This document shows positions 26,575-39,400 of a stretch of DNA of 64,000 nucleotides, piece by piece. Position numbers and translations under genes: made by a program. The stretch comes from Aurantiochytrium sp. KH105. Lineage: Eukaryota; Sar; Bigyra; Thraustochytrida; Thraustochytriidae. The stretch covers positions 124,001-188,000 of the forward strand of contig BGKB01000025.1 of NCBI GenBank assembly GCA_003116975.1, in the 5' to 3' direction. Numbering within the stretch: the stretch's first letter is position 1; each line of letters starts with the position of its first letter. The notes beneath the pieces are model-generated. The model was not told the DNA's origin. It ran no database searches and worked only from the letters and a program-made list of their open reading frames with translations.

Positions 26575-28003
26575 GTGCGCGTTCTAGCTAGGTCCTTCGC
26601 CCGTGATCGACGTCTCCGCGCCGCTCCGCTACGCTCCGCTACGCTCCGCTACGCTCCGCGCCGCTCAGCTCTGGCGTCTTGCGCGCCGCGTCGCAGGTCT
26701 GCGGCCGGCTTCGGGGTCTGCCGAGGTCCGCGGCGAGATCGAGACCGCCATGGCGGACCTGCTGCGCGAGGATACCGTGGTGCACTATCGTATACACCAT
26801 TGTACACCATTGTACGGCGGAAAAGCTTCCCGGGACGGAGGGGGACTCTTCGCAAGACGTTCTGGGCACGGTCCTAGAACTGCAACATCTGCGCCGGCAT
26901 CGCACGCGCGGGGTCATGACCGTGGCGGCGATCGCGGCCGGGGACGACGACGCAGGGGAAAAGGGCGTCGTGGATGCCGGTCGGTGTGCAGCTGGGCGAG
27001 AAGTGGAGGACGGGGAAGGCGACGGGGCGGGCTGGCGGCGACGACTGCGACTTGATAATGGGCGAAGCCAGGCCAGGAGCAAGATTTGATGGGAGTGCAC
27101 GAGGAAGTGCAAAGGGCAAAATCGGAGTAGTTCGCCGAGTCGAGAACGAAAGCGGTCAAGGATGGAATCGACGAGGCGAGTTCGGGGATCGCGGCGCTGG
27201 TGATGGCGGGGGAGAGTAAGAGGGCAGCGGAGATGTCGCAGAGCGGAACGAAGAGCAAAAAATCAACGGCAACTCGATGATCTCGATGAGGATGCGGGAG
27301 AGCGCAGCGAGATTACCCGCGAGACGGAAGAACAAGTTCTCAAGACTCTTTTTCTCTTCAAATTATGGACAATTATCTCTCAATTTTCTTGCAAATTCCT
27401 TGCCAGCCACAGCTAGCCAACTTTTTCCTGTGAGAAATTATCCGGATCTTCAAAGTCAGTTCATTCGATAGGCCCAGTTCATTCATGAGTCATAGTTAGA
27501 TTGAGCGTTATTCGAATATTGGAGGAAGAATACACGTTGGTTTGCGTCCGTCTCACTGTCCGGGTACTGCAAAGGTAAACATATTGACGGACGAGATGAC
27601 GATGGATGTAAAAATTGCCGCCTCCCGCGGAGAAACATCATCGTGTGTTGATCTACTTATTCTTCCCTGCAATCAGCAGCATCACGAGTCAGGACCATCG
27701 ACCGTTGGCAATATTCGCAAATGCAAACATCGCGATGCAGTGCCACATCGCGCACATATTCTTGTGCACGCACAAGCACGCGCTTTCGCTCCCAATTCTC
27801 TTCTCTGCTTCTTCTCCTTCGGCAATGCATGACCCGCGCCAGCCTGTCTCCCAATGGTGCTTCAAGTTCGCAGCGAGGAGACTGACTGTCTTCAGAAGTT
27901 CTGTATACGCCGCTCCCACCAAGTTGTTGGCGGGGCCCGAACGAACGACCAATGACAGAATCTGAGCGAGGTAAATTGCCCCGGGTACGGCAGCAGCAGC
28001 AGC
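26575..28003. other. Unresolved 1.4-kb stretch with coding-like signal
   Basis: Lies between the divergent ABCF and MGAT1-like genes, so it must contain both promoters. A well-placed ATG (accgccATGG at 26750) starts MADLLREDTV. Protein-like segments then occur on the plus strand in three successive frames to about 27414 (for example DVLGTVLELQHLRRH, then AVKDGIDEASSGIAALVMAG, then ERSEITRETEEQVLKTLF), broken by stops. The minus strand is also open for over 100 codons here. It may be a multi-intron gene, a decayed gene or antisense mirage; I cannot choose. From about 27480 to 28003 I see nothing. Confidence 0.4.
26621..26660. repeat. ACGCTCCGCT decamer repeat
   Basis: About four tandem ACGCTCCGCT copies, 47 bp upstream of the ABCF start codon. 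Confidence 0.85.
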
Positions 28004-29758
28004 ATGAAGCTGTCGCGGCGACAGCGCGAGGGCGCGCTGTGCGTGCTGGTGGCAGTCGGCCTGCTCATGGTGCTCCTCTCTTCGCGAGCGCTCGAAAGAT
28101 CGACTCACGACGAGGACGGCGCCGTGCGCGGCGCCCGACGGATAGAGCTCATCCGCGCGGCGGCTTTCGACGTGCAGGAGCAGGACATCGAGGACCGGGA
28201 GGATGAGCAAGAGAGCGAGCACGAGAAGCTGGACAAGGCCTTGCGACTGCAGCAGGAGGAGATCCGGAAAACCCGAACTCGCCCAGGCGTGCACAGCAAT
28301 CCTGACCTGACAAACGACCTACAAGATAAGCCAGACACCAGCGCCAAGGGTAGCATTTCCAAACGCCACGAGGAGGTTCTTGACATAATCAGGGCTGAGC
28401 GCGATCGAGCAGAGGAAGACGTCGCGTTATCCCTGCGCGGATCCTTGGCAGCAAATAGTGCTCACGATGGCACCACCAGCACAACGGCCCAACGACTCGA
28501 GGACCTCGAGCTTTACCTAGCGGAGCACGGCCACTTTCCAGTTGTTCTTCTTTGCTACAATCGCGAGAAGAGAGTTCGTGATACGCTCGAATCGCTCTTT
28601 CAAGTGCGAGGTATCCAAAAGAGTCTCGTGCTGGTGGTCCAGGACGGCCAGTATGAGCCGGTCAGTCAAGTAGTACTGGAAGCAGGAGTCGAGCTCGTCC
28701 AACGTGGTCCAGAAATGGTTGACGCAGAACAGCGCAAAGACCCTGGCGCGCGCATCGCGCAGCACTACAAGTTTGCACTTGGTTATGCAATGAGCCACTT
28801 TGCTGATGCACCAGGAATCATCATCATCGAGGATGATTTTCTGTTCAGTCCTGATTTTGTGGAATATTTCAGCACAGTTGCACCCGCCATCATCAAGGAT
28901 CCAACGTTGTGGCTCGCAAGCGCCTGGAATGATAATGGATTCGCTGGTAATGTACAAGATAAGGAGCGACTATTGCGGACAGATTACTTCCCGGGCCTCG
29001 GGTGGCTCCTCATGCGCTCCATCTGGGAAGAGCTTGCACCCAAATGGCCGTCGAGTCATTGGGACTGGTTCATGCGTGATCCCAAAAATAGTCAACATAG
29101 AGATTCGATTTACCCGGAGGTCCCTCGGGACTTTCACACGGGATCCAAGGGATCTTTCATGGACGAGAGGACTCATCGATTGTACTTTGACTCCATTGCA
29201 CACAACAAGGATCCAACTTTCCGCTGGCCGAAGTATGCGTCCGAGTCCGTGCTGCAAGCTCCGTATGACGAGCGCCTAAATTGCCACATCAAAGCTGGAA
29301 TCTCGCTTGATCATGGGATTCGTCTGACCCAAAATCCTATGACCAGGTCTCTTTCTGATGAGGCGGCTGCAAAGAGGCCTATCATCATTTGGCTCGATGC
29401 GGACCCGCATCCACGTCGCGAAATGACTGTGAAGAAGCTTGCCGAAAAATTGCATATTTGGCACCAGCTTTTACGTGGCTCAAGGGCTGGCATTCACGAA
29501 TTTTGGCACCACGGCAGCAAGATTATCATGGTCAACGTCTTCACGCCAGGGCCCGATCCATGCGTTGGACCCCGACAACCCGAGTCATGCGAGTGGTTCC
29601 ATGGATATACAGAGCAGAGCCGCTTTGCGAAGTTGCGCCCGGCGCACGCTCGCGTCTTCCGACCCCTCGAGCTTTACGCCGAGATGAAGAGCTCTACGGC
29701 AATATCGCTTCCGAGCATCACGGTTCCCGAGTTCTCCTTTGAGAGTTGCCCGCCGTGA
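28004..29758 (+). CDS. MGAT1: MGAT1-like GlcNAc-transferase I (GT13, Golgi type II membrane protein)
   Basis: 584 residues. Transfers GlcNAc from UDP-GlcNAc to the alpha-1,3 arm of Man5GlcNAc2, opening hybrid/complex N-glycan synthesis in the Golgi. A short cytoplasmic tail and one membrane anchor (about residues 10-27) are followed by a charged, probably coiled stem (to about 165) and the GT13 catalytic domain: FPVVLLCYNREK, then the metal-binding IIIIEDDFLFSPDF (about 273-286), LASAWNDNGF, FPGLGWLL (about 331) and HWDWFMRD. The remaining ~150 residues are poorly conserved. The stem is longer than in the ~445-residue animal enzyme. The start ATG follows a CAG run (cagcagcATG). O-mannose GlcNAc-transferase POMGNT1 is a related alternative, but the domain order fits MGAT1 better. 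Confidence 0.85.
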   Translation: MKLSRRQREGALCVLVAVGLLMVLLSSRALERSTHDEDGAVRGARRIELIRAAAFDVQEQDIEDREDEQESEHEKLDKALRLQQEEIRKTRTRPGVHSNPDLTNDLQDKPDTSAKGSISKRHEEVLDIIRAERDRAEEDVALSLRGSLAANSAHDGTTSTTAQRLEDLELYLAEHGHFPVVLLCYNREKRVRDTLESLFQVRGIQKSLVLVVQDGQYEPVSQVVLEAGVELVQRGPEMVDAEQRKDPGARIAQHYKFALGYAMSHFADAPGIIIIEDDFLFSPDFVEYFSTVAPAIIKDPTLWLASAWNDNGFAGNVQDKERLLRTDYFPGLGWLLMRSIWEELAPKWPSSHWDWFMRDPKNSQHRDSIYPEVPRDFHTGSKGSFMDERTHRLYFDSIAHNKDPTFRWPKYASESVLQAPYDERLNCHIKAGISLDHGIRLTQNPMTRSLSDEAAAKRPIIIWLDADPHPRREMTVKKLAEKLHIWHQLLRGSRAGIHEFWHHGSKIIMVNVFTPGPDPCVGPRQPESCEWFHGYTEQSRFAKLRPAHARVFRPLELYAEMKSSTAISLPSITVPEFSFESCPP

Positions 29759-30488
29759 CCTATACGCATACGAAAGAATAGCAAAGGCCCAATCTTCTTT
29801 TCTTTTCTTTTTTCTTTTTTTTTACACCAAAGTTTTTAAGGTAGCCTACTTAGCGGTGTTGACGAGTCTCGTCACCACCTTAAAGAAGCCGTTGGATCAT
29901 CATTTCTTATTACAAGCCGGGAGCGAGTCAACTTCAAGTTGGAACTCCGAGTCAGTGATGACGAAGGCAGATGGGTGAGTGGGTGGGAGGGTGGGTGGGA
30001 CGAGACGGGCGTCTGTCTCTCTGTCAACCCGCCCGCGCCCTCTCGCCACCGCTGATGCCGCCGTCGCCGCTTGCGCCGTTTGCGCCGTTGGATGTCTTGT
30101 CGATGACACGTTGATCCCGGCGAGCGCCTCGCTGGCCGATTCCTTTGTCCCATTCAACCCAGGGCCTGAACGGAGAAAATTTAACAAAGAGTAAGCGCGT
30201 TCGCATCGTGAGAGCGTTCTCGCTCCTATGACATCACGGGCTATCTCCCAGCGCATCGTCAGGGCAGCCTCTGCCAGCAGCAAACGACGCAAATGGGACC
30301 CCACGCCATCAGGCTGGGCATGTAACTGCATCGGGGACGAGACCGTTACTCGGCCGTGCGAGGACCCTGAGTGAGGCGACCGACTGCAGCAGCAGCAGCT
30401 GCCGCAGCAGCAGAAGCAGTAGCTGAGGAGTTCAACTTCCAGTCAAGCACCCGGTGCGACTTGGCCGCTCGCGACAGCGACAGCGACC
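29759..30488. other. Intergenic region with a possible small spliced gene
   Basis: Between two plus-strand genes. A plus-strand frame (from about 29979) can be joined across a 61-nt GTAAGC...CCCAG intron (30191-30251) into a frame that stays open to about 30425. The opposite strand also has an uninterrupted 144-codon frame (30331-29900). Neither product resembles a known family. A CAG/CAGCAG run lies at about 30387-30421. Confidence 0.35.
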
Positions 30489-33400
30489 ATGACCCGGAGC
30501 ATCAAAACAAATGGAGAGATGATGAGCGAGTACAAGTTAACTCATGGCAAAAAACGATCGGTGTGCGACAAAGGAGGCGACGATACGAGAAAGAAAACAA
30601 GTAGCATGAGACTGAAAATAGGCCAACCTCAAGGCTCTTCCACGGTCCGAAACGATCAGCTGGCACCCACTTCCACCGGCCCCGGCCAGGCCAGGCCCAG
30701 CCAAGGAGAAATGGCTGAGGAGGGAATTAGTTGGCGCTCTGGCAATTGTGACGGGCTAGGTCGAGACGGGACGTACTACGAATCTATGCCAGAAAGCAGC
30801 AGCAAACTTGCAAGCCAAGGCTACGTGCCTTCCGTCAAAGCCTCGGCCTGGGAGGCGGGCGCCGCCGCGACGACGAGACGGCGCTTGCAAGGCCGAAGCA
30901 CACTTTCCGTGCGCTCGGAGCATCGCCGTCTGGTTGCAGAAATTCCGTCAGAACCCAAGTCAAGCAAGGTGAATCTCCTTGGCAAGACAACGCGCGCGAT
31001 GATGTCATCCTCATCATGTATTGCCTATTTGATCGCCGTGCTGGCTGTGCTACTGAGCATTGCGCAAACACGAGCAGCTGTCGCCTTCGCGGACACCTGT
31101 GCGTGTCCTGACTCTTCGCCGTGTCCCTCGTTCTGCGAGGCTTGCGACTCGTACGACAGCGACTGCATAAGTGGTAAAACGAATGCTCGCTGCAATGGTG
31201 AAAACCACGAAAACTGCCCTGATGGCTACGAGAAAAGGGCACAGACCGGTGCCGTTTGGAGATGCTCCAGCGGAGGAACATACTGGACCATGTATCACTG
31301 CTACAGGGAATGCCTCGGCATTACCACAGGCAAATGCAATCGATGCCAGGACGGATACTATGGCTACAATAGCAACCAAACCTGCGCGCTCTGCGAGCCC
31401 GGGCGGTACTGCGAAGGAGGCTCCGATCAAGGCGAATGCGATGCTGGCTATTACTGCGAAGCCGGAAGCTCGTCAAAAGACGAAATGCCTTGTCCTCCGG
31501 GAACCTATGGTGAGACGACAGGTCTCGAGGACTCAAGCTGCTCGGGTCCTTGCTTTGCAGGTTACTGGTGCGAGTCTGGATCGACCGATCCCGAACAGTA
31601 TCCCTGCATCGAGGGCCAATGGGGCGGCAGCGGGCAAACCAACCAGTACTGCAGCGGGCCGTGTTCTGCAGGGTACTATTGTCCAGCAGCGAGTGCTAGC
31701 TCAAAAGCAAATGCGTGCGGCAGTGCTTCCGTGTACTGTCCAGAAGGCAGCGCGGAGCCTGTGCCCGTAGACGAGGGTTTTTACTCAACGCCACTCTCTG
31801 TTGCGGAAAACGTCCGCACATCACAAACGGTTTGCCCCAAGGGCTCGTACTGCACAGGGGGCAAAAAGTATGCTTGTCCCGCAGGAAACTATGCCCCCTC
31901 CATCGGCCTGCCCTCGTGCGCTTCGTATGTCTGCGCGGCAGGATATTACTGTCCCGAAGGCTCGACCTCTTCCACCGCGGGCCCTTGCTATGAGGGCGAA
32001 GTAGAGCCTGAGCATCCGGCTATCTACTACTGTCCCGCGGGGACTACCGCACCTCTCGAGGTTCTTGATGGGTATTACTCCACGCCAGAGTCTGCGCTCC
32101 CGATTTATCGCACCGGAATGGAGCTTGCAGACGCGAGTTTGTACATTACGCGCTTTGGTTTGCGGCTGCGAAAAGTTGAATGGATGGGCAGCTGCGAAGG
32201 CAATACGGGTGATCTCTCGATTGCAGAGGTGACGAATGACGGTCTGGGTGATGCTCGTGAAAACACGACGTTGACGAGTCTGCTGGTCTTTGACAACATT
32301 AATGACGCCAACATTTCCACAGGGGACTATCTCAGCTTTGTCGACACCGATGGTCTGGGATACATTCTTCCGTATGCACTGAATCAATACGAGTGCGTAG
32401 CCTGGGTGCAGGAGAATGGGTTTCCATTCGAGATTCTTGAGGATGGCGCTCTCGCCATTCGGAGCGGGTATTTCTTGGACTACGAAACCTGCCCCACCTA
32501 CATTTTTGACGTTCTGGCAACCAGTGTCTCAGGAGACGCCACTGCGACCTGTAGAATGACGGTGGAAATCATTAATGAGAGTGATCTCCCTTACTTTGAG
32601 TTCAAGACCACGGCCGGGTATCCGTTTGCGCTCCCGTCGGTGCTGGACTTTTACGTTGACGAGCGCTCAGCCACCAATACAGGTGTCGGATCCCCCATTC
32701 GGGCCAACGACGAAGATGTAGGGCAGGATATTACATTTGAAATCGTGGCGGACACTCTTGATGGTCCGGAAGACATGTTCTACATTGGTTCGTGCTCGGG
32801 TCAGCTGTACGTCTTTGACAGTGGACTCGACTATATCGCCAAAAATACCTATGAGCTTCAAATTCGAGTCTGCGACGACTATCAATTTTTTGGAGCTTCA
32901 ACAGAAGCACGGTGCTCCATTACCGCCAATGTCACCATCCACGTCCTTGACGTTAACGATGTTCCATTTTGGAAGACCGACCCATATGAAATCACGTCCT
33001 TTCGCGTTCCTGAGAACTCCCCGGAAAACACACTTCTCGAGGCAATGTGCGGGGACGATCCATGTGCCGAGTTGGACAGTAGTATTATTGGTCTGCAGGT
33101 CGACGATCTCGACCTGAACAGTGATGGATCATCCACGACGGACGTCATGTCCTACTCGATCGAGCGAAACTTTGACGACTTTTTCGCCGTGGTGACTTGC
33201 GTTCGCGACGACAACCTTGACCAATGCGCAGTCACCGAGACAATCGACGCCCCAGCTGGAGCTCTGCGCACGACTGGTGCTGCCGCGCTCGACTACGAGT
33301 CGCGAAATGCATACTCCATTACCGTACGCGTTAATGATGGTCGTGGGGGTACAAATACGCTTGACGTAGCTATCGAAATCACGGACGAAAATGATCCCCC

Positions 33401-36400
33401 AGCATGGCCAGCTGCTAGTGCGCAGGAGTCGCTGACTTTTGGTGAAAATAGCGGCACCGCAAGCGGAAGAATTTTCGCCACAGACGAGGATAGCGGCGAT
33501 GAGATTACCTATAGTGTTGTAGGCGCTATCGATGAGCACGGTGTTGATGCGACGGATCTTTTTGAAATGGAAAACAACAACAGCGTCACGGCAGCAGAAT
33601 CCTCGCTGGTTACTTTGCAGCTGACTACCGGGTCAACACTCGATTACGAGAATTCGAAAAATTACACGGTTACCATACAGGCCGAGGATATTGAAGGAGC
33701 GAGCGCAACATTTGACTTTACTGTGCACGTGCGCGACGTCAATGAAAGCCCGGTGATTACCACATCGGAGCTCAGCGTTCCAGAAAATGTTGCGTTCGGC
33801 ACAGCAATTGCCGAGGCCATTGCTTTTACGGACGTAGACGCTGGCCAAACTGGCTTCTTTGCTCTGGAGACCGGCCTGAATGCAAGCATGTTCGCGGTTG
33901 CCGCCTCCACAGGAGTAGTTACCGTTCGTGGGGACCTCGACTATGAGACGCAAGACACCTACAGCATCCGAGTTAGCGTTTCGGACAATGGCGTACCCAG
34001 TATCAAAACAACCAAGGTCATCACCATCCGCGTCACGGACGAGCCAGAGCCGCCAACCTTCGGCAGTTCCCAAACCTATACGGTCACGGAAACAGAAGAG
34101 GTTAACGAAACGTGGGTGGCCAACATCGATGTAGTCGACGAAGATGGATCAGATTTCACGATGGAAATCCTCTCACAGGTAGTTGCGAGCACTGGAAAGG
34201 CTGTCGACTACTTTGTCGTAGATGGCAACACGCTTGTGCAGAATACGTCGATGGCGAGCCCCATCAATTTTGAGTCCTCGCTGTTCACGACCTTTGACGA
34301 CCAAAACATCAGAGTCACCCTGTACGCGGAGGACGACGGCGGGCTCAACTCGACAGCGACAGTCACAATCGCTGTCCTTGACGCGAATGACCGTCCTGTG
34401 CTGGCAAATACAACGTCGAGCGTCCCTAAACACGTGGCACAATATGATGCTGCCGAGCCTGACAGGCCCTACGCACCCGGTTTCGAGGTGCTCAATGTTT
34501 ATGAGCTGTGCTCTGACGAGGACGTTGACGATGATGACCGTGTCACTGACATTACGTACGCAATTGTTTCAGGCAATGATGATGGAACATTTGAGCTTGT
34601 CGACGGTGTCCTCAAAGTGAAAACCGTCACGGCGAACGTCCGCTCCGAAAACTACGAGTATGTGCTCGGCATTACCGCAACAGACCACGATGTCTCTCCT
34701 CTTACAAGTCAGATCGCCTACATTACGGTTCTCGTCACGGGTGAGAACTATCCACCTTCCATCGATTCGCATGCCCTGACCCTGGTAGAGAATGAGGATG
34801 ACTTTGCCGTCATCATATCGGACATTGGCGCCTCCGACCCGGATGGCAGCAACCTTGTTTTTGAGATTGCCGGTGCATCACCGAGCGCAGCTGCCGTGGC
34901 GTTCTTCATCGAGCCTTCCAACGGTACCTTATACCTGACGCAGACCCTTGATTACGAAACAATGACAAATGAGGATGGTACTCTCGTTCTCACGATTCGT
35001 GTCCGCGACAATGGAGGAGTGGAGGCCTATTCGCTGAGTGCTCTTGGCACGGTCACAATCACTGTCGAAGACGTGAACGAGGTGCCCGCCTTTGATGCAT
35101 CATCGTATTCAATCTCCGTGAACGAGATGACCGCCTCGGGCAATCTTGGGGATCCCATTGTTGCAATCGATCCAGACGCCGCAGATGTTGATGAGCTCCG
35201 GTATGCTCTTCTCGATGCAGAGGATAGCCCATTTGAGGTCAACGAGCTTTCGGGCCAACTCTCGACAGACGGAACTCTTGACTTTGAGAATCCACAGTCA
35301 CTCTGCACATTGTCTGCGGGAGGCATTCACACGTGCGAACTTGATCTCGTCGTTACGGACAGCGTTAATCACACGGCTAGCGCTTCAATCACGGTGAGGG
35401 TGCTCAACATCAACGAGGCGCCCGTCTTTAATGGAACAAAATGTGGCCAAGAAAGCTACAATATTGTCTGCACGGACGTCAACACGACATTGGGGATCAT
35501 TGAAGTACCGGAGACAATCTATGAATTCTCGCCTATTCGCATCGGAACCTTGCTATCGTCAGACCCGGACAAGATCTCGCAGGTCAAACTCGCCTTTGCA
35601 ACAGCACACTTTGTCTTTCCGGATGGCGTTGAGCAGGACACGGGCGAGACACTTATGGATGATCTTTTTCTTCTTGACGACTCGGGGGTTCTCTACCTTG
35701 TTGGTTCGCTCGACTTTGAGAATCGCTCCGTGTACTCATACGAGGTGAAACTTTCTGATGAAGGCAATGGAGAGCAAGCTGCGCTCGATCAGGATTTCAC
35801 GATCGAGATTCGTGTCGTCAACGAGAATGATATCGGCCCTGTCGCCGCATCAACTGCGTCAGATCCGTGGCCCACAGCTGGAGGCGATGCTGTTACCCTC
35901 ACGGGGTCGAATTTTGGCCCCACGCAGTTCAAGATCGACAACGAGGGCGCGGAAGCTCCTGATGTGCGCGCCTATCTCGTTCAAAAGGGAACGCTACGCT
36001 TGTTTGAGGCCTCAGGGTGCACTGTGGTCTCGGATACAGAGGTGAGCTGTTCATCGTCACCAAAGGGTGTTGGAAGTGATCTTTACTGGATGGTGTTTTT
36101 TCCCGAATCGGATCACAACTCTACGCTGGACTTTGATGACGATTCTTTTGCGAATCGGTTTCAAGATCCGGTCATCACATCAGTATCAGGCGCGGACGCA
36201 TTCCCAACAATGGGTGGCGCGGTCTTTGACCTTGTTGGGACTGACTTTGGCGCTGCCGGTCTGTCCTTTGTTCCTGAAGTGGAGGTCCGCTACCGGTCTA
36301 GAACGGATCGCGACACGGTATACACGGCGCAAAATTGTTCAATTTTGTCTTCTGTGAATATTGAGTGCACATCGACCGTGAGTACAGGTCCAAAGTTGGA

Positions 36401-39400
36401 GTTTATGGTTGTGGTTCAAGGCCAGCAAGCGCTTTCGTGGCATGGCGGGGATGGCACCAACTACTCGCACACAGCCCCGACGATCGCCTCCGTCGCCTTT
36501 GAAGTCTCCACCATCACGGAGATGAAGACCAAAGGAGGTTCGAGCACGGACGCAATTCTGATAACAGGGACCAACTTTGGCCCTGTCGGGACAAGTATCG
36601 CAGTCACCTACGGACCCGTTTCGCAAACGTCCAAGTTCACGGCGACCTCGTGCGCAGTCATCTCAGCTCACACTGTTGTGCGCTGCATCTATGTTGCAGG
36701 TAGTGGTGTGAACCTCAGGTTCGTTGTCTCCGCCAACAGCGTGCGCTCAGAAGCGAGTGTGCAAGGGATCTCGTACGCGGGGCCAACGATCGAAAGTATT
36801 TCTGGATCTGGCTCCGAAAACGCTCGTACCAGCGGTGGCGACACAGTGTACATTTCGGGCAGTGGCTTCGGTCCTGTGACTGAGATCGATGGCACGGTGG
36901 TCGCTCGCTACGGAGGAGAGAATGGAACCAAGTACTACGCCACGGACTGTGCTGTGATTAAAGAAGATACGCAAATTTCGTGCTTGACTGCAAGTGGAAC
37001 GGGTCGCGATCACCCCTGGACCGTGAGTATTTCGGGACAGTCGTCAGAGGTTACAGAAGTTGCAGAAGGCCTAATCATGAGCTACTCTGCGCCGACCATC
37101 AATTACTTTGAGGGAACAGAAAGTAACGCAGTCACAGATGGTGGAGACGAGGTCGTTCTCGTTGGTCTTGACTTTGGAGACCAATCAAATCTCATCACGG
37201 TCACATTTGGCGCAACAGGAACCGAGTACACGGCACGCAACTGCATCATTGATCCGGACTACTTGCACAGCAAGATTATATGTGAACTGCCACCAGGTGT
37301 CGGTAAAGAGCTCAAGTGGACGGTCGTTGTAGATGGCCAGGCGTCCCGCGTCCCGACAACCAATTACCAGGCTCCGGACGTAGATACCCTTTTTGGCTCT
37401 CCCATTGAAGATGGTGCAAGCACGATTGGCGGTGAGATCTTCTACGTTCAAGGTTCAGACTTTGGACCGCGAGCTTTGCACGAGGAAAACGAGGAAGTGG
37501 TGTACAGCTTTTCGTACGGAGGCAGTGGTGGTAAGAAGTACAAGGCAGCCAACTGCACGATTCTCGAGCCCGAGCCGTCGCTACTATCAACAAGCCCATC
37601 TGGAAGCGACCCTATTGACGCGGGCGAGTTCTCGCTTGAAGTTGACGGGGTCGTCACCGCCTCAATTCCTTTCAATGCATCCGCCGACGACGTCCAGAAT
37701 GCGCTTCGAGATGCTCAAACAGGGGTTCTGTTTAATGTCAGCGTTACAGTCAACGAGACGTCGGGCGCAAGGGTATGGAAAATTCTTACTCCCTCGCTCC
37801 CAAGGGAAGCAATCACGATACAGACTTCAAGTTTGACTGCAAATGGGTCCAATGCCGCTATTGCAATCGAACAACCGAGTCTCGGTGCTTCCGCGGCACG
37901 CTGCGTAACGGTGCCTGGTGTCGGGGCCAATCTCGGACTTGTCGCGACAATTGCTGGGCAATCGTCCAATGTGTCGGCGGTCACGCTGTCGTACAAGGCG
38001 CCCGAAATTTCGAGCTTCACGCCAAGTCTCGGCGTGTCTGCAGAGGGATTTCAGCTTAATGTGTCGGGAACCAACTTTGGCAATGAGGGCGTCACTGTAA
38101 GCTTTGCGGGGGTCACTCTCACAGGCGCCGAAGTAAGTGAGCACTCTACAATCACTGTGCCCATCCCCGACGAGCTGCAGCGCAATGCGAACAATGCTGT
38201 CGAAATTGAGGTGGAAGGACAAACTGTGATTGATGCGTATTCATTCAGCCCACCGGTGGTGACCAGTATCACTGCCGTCAACCCGCCGCAGAATCTGGAC
38301 GGCCCTCCTCAAGAGATTCTCATTCGAGGATCCAGTTTTGGCGAGTACCATCCAGAGTTGGGCGATAGCATCACTGTCGGCGGCGAGGAATGTCTGCTGG
38401 CGGACTGGACGCACGACAGTATTCGATGCAACTTGACAACTCTTACCGGCGAAATGGTAATCACTGTGGGCGAGCAGGTGTGCAGAAATAACAACGGGTC
38501 GGCGTGCTGCCCATGTGATTTCTCGTACGAAAACCTCCTGGCGCCACCCACTGTGTTGAGCGTTAGCGCGTGTGGTCTTGGTCAGGATTTGAGCAATTGC
38601 ACAACTGATGGTGGCTATGAGATCACCGTTTTCGGCGCAAATCTTGGCTCTGGCATCTATGGTTCGGTTTATATCGGTGACGAGATCGAAAGTCGTGAGT
38701 GTCTGGTTGCGGACCCTGTCGAAGACTACACAGAGACAGAAATTCGGTGTATCGTGCCTCCAGGCGAAGGAAAAGAATTGCAAGTCGTGGTGCACCATGC
38801 GTGGCAGGTTTCCGACGACAACGTTGTTTTTTCGTATGATCAGCCGCATCTCAGCGCCGTCACGCCCGAGGCATTCTCGACGTACGGTGGTTCAAATCTG
38901 ACCATCGTGGGATCGAACTTTGGTACCTCGGGTCCACGCGTCGAGCTGCGTCCGCATGGAAACGCTTCACTGGCAAGTCTCTGTGAAGTCCTGTACTTTG
39001 ATCATGAGTCGATCGAGTGTTTTCTTCCTGAAGGACAGGGGCAACTAGAGATTGCGGTCTTTGCGGGAGAGCAGGAAGCTTCATCCGTGCTAACATTTGC
39101 GTACTTTCCGCCTTTTGTCAAGGCTATTTCTCCCGTCGAAGGGTTGGCGCAAGGCTACTATCCACTCACGGTAGTTGGTAGCAACTTTGGTGTCACTGGA
39201 ACGGTCTACGTCGGTGCAAATGAGTGCGAAACAATTACCTACGCTCACGAGCTCATCACATGTAGCATGCCCAAAGGCGCAGGTGCCAATCTTCCGGTCT
39301 ACGTGGAGTCCGGACGGTACACTTCGAATCTCAACGTGACCTTTACATACCTGCCTCCCGAAGTGTATGCTCTGGAGCCAAACCATGGCCCTACGATTGG

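Noticed and set aside
25891..26877. Leu-rich plus-strand frame of 328 codons
   Set aside because: Antisense to the acidic and Lys-rich N-terminal part of the ABCF protein, whose minus frame continues into clear ATPase motifs.
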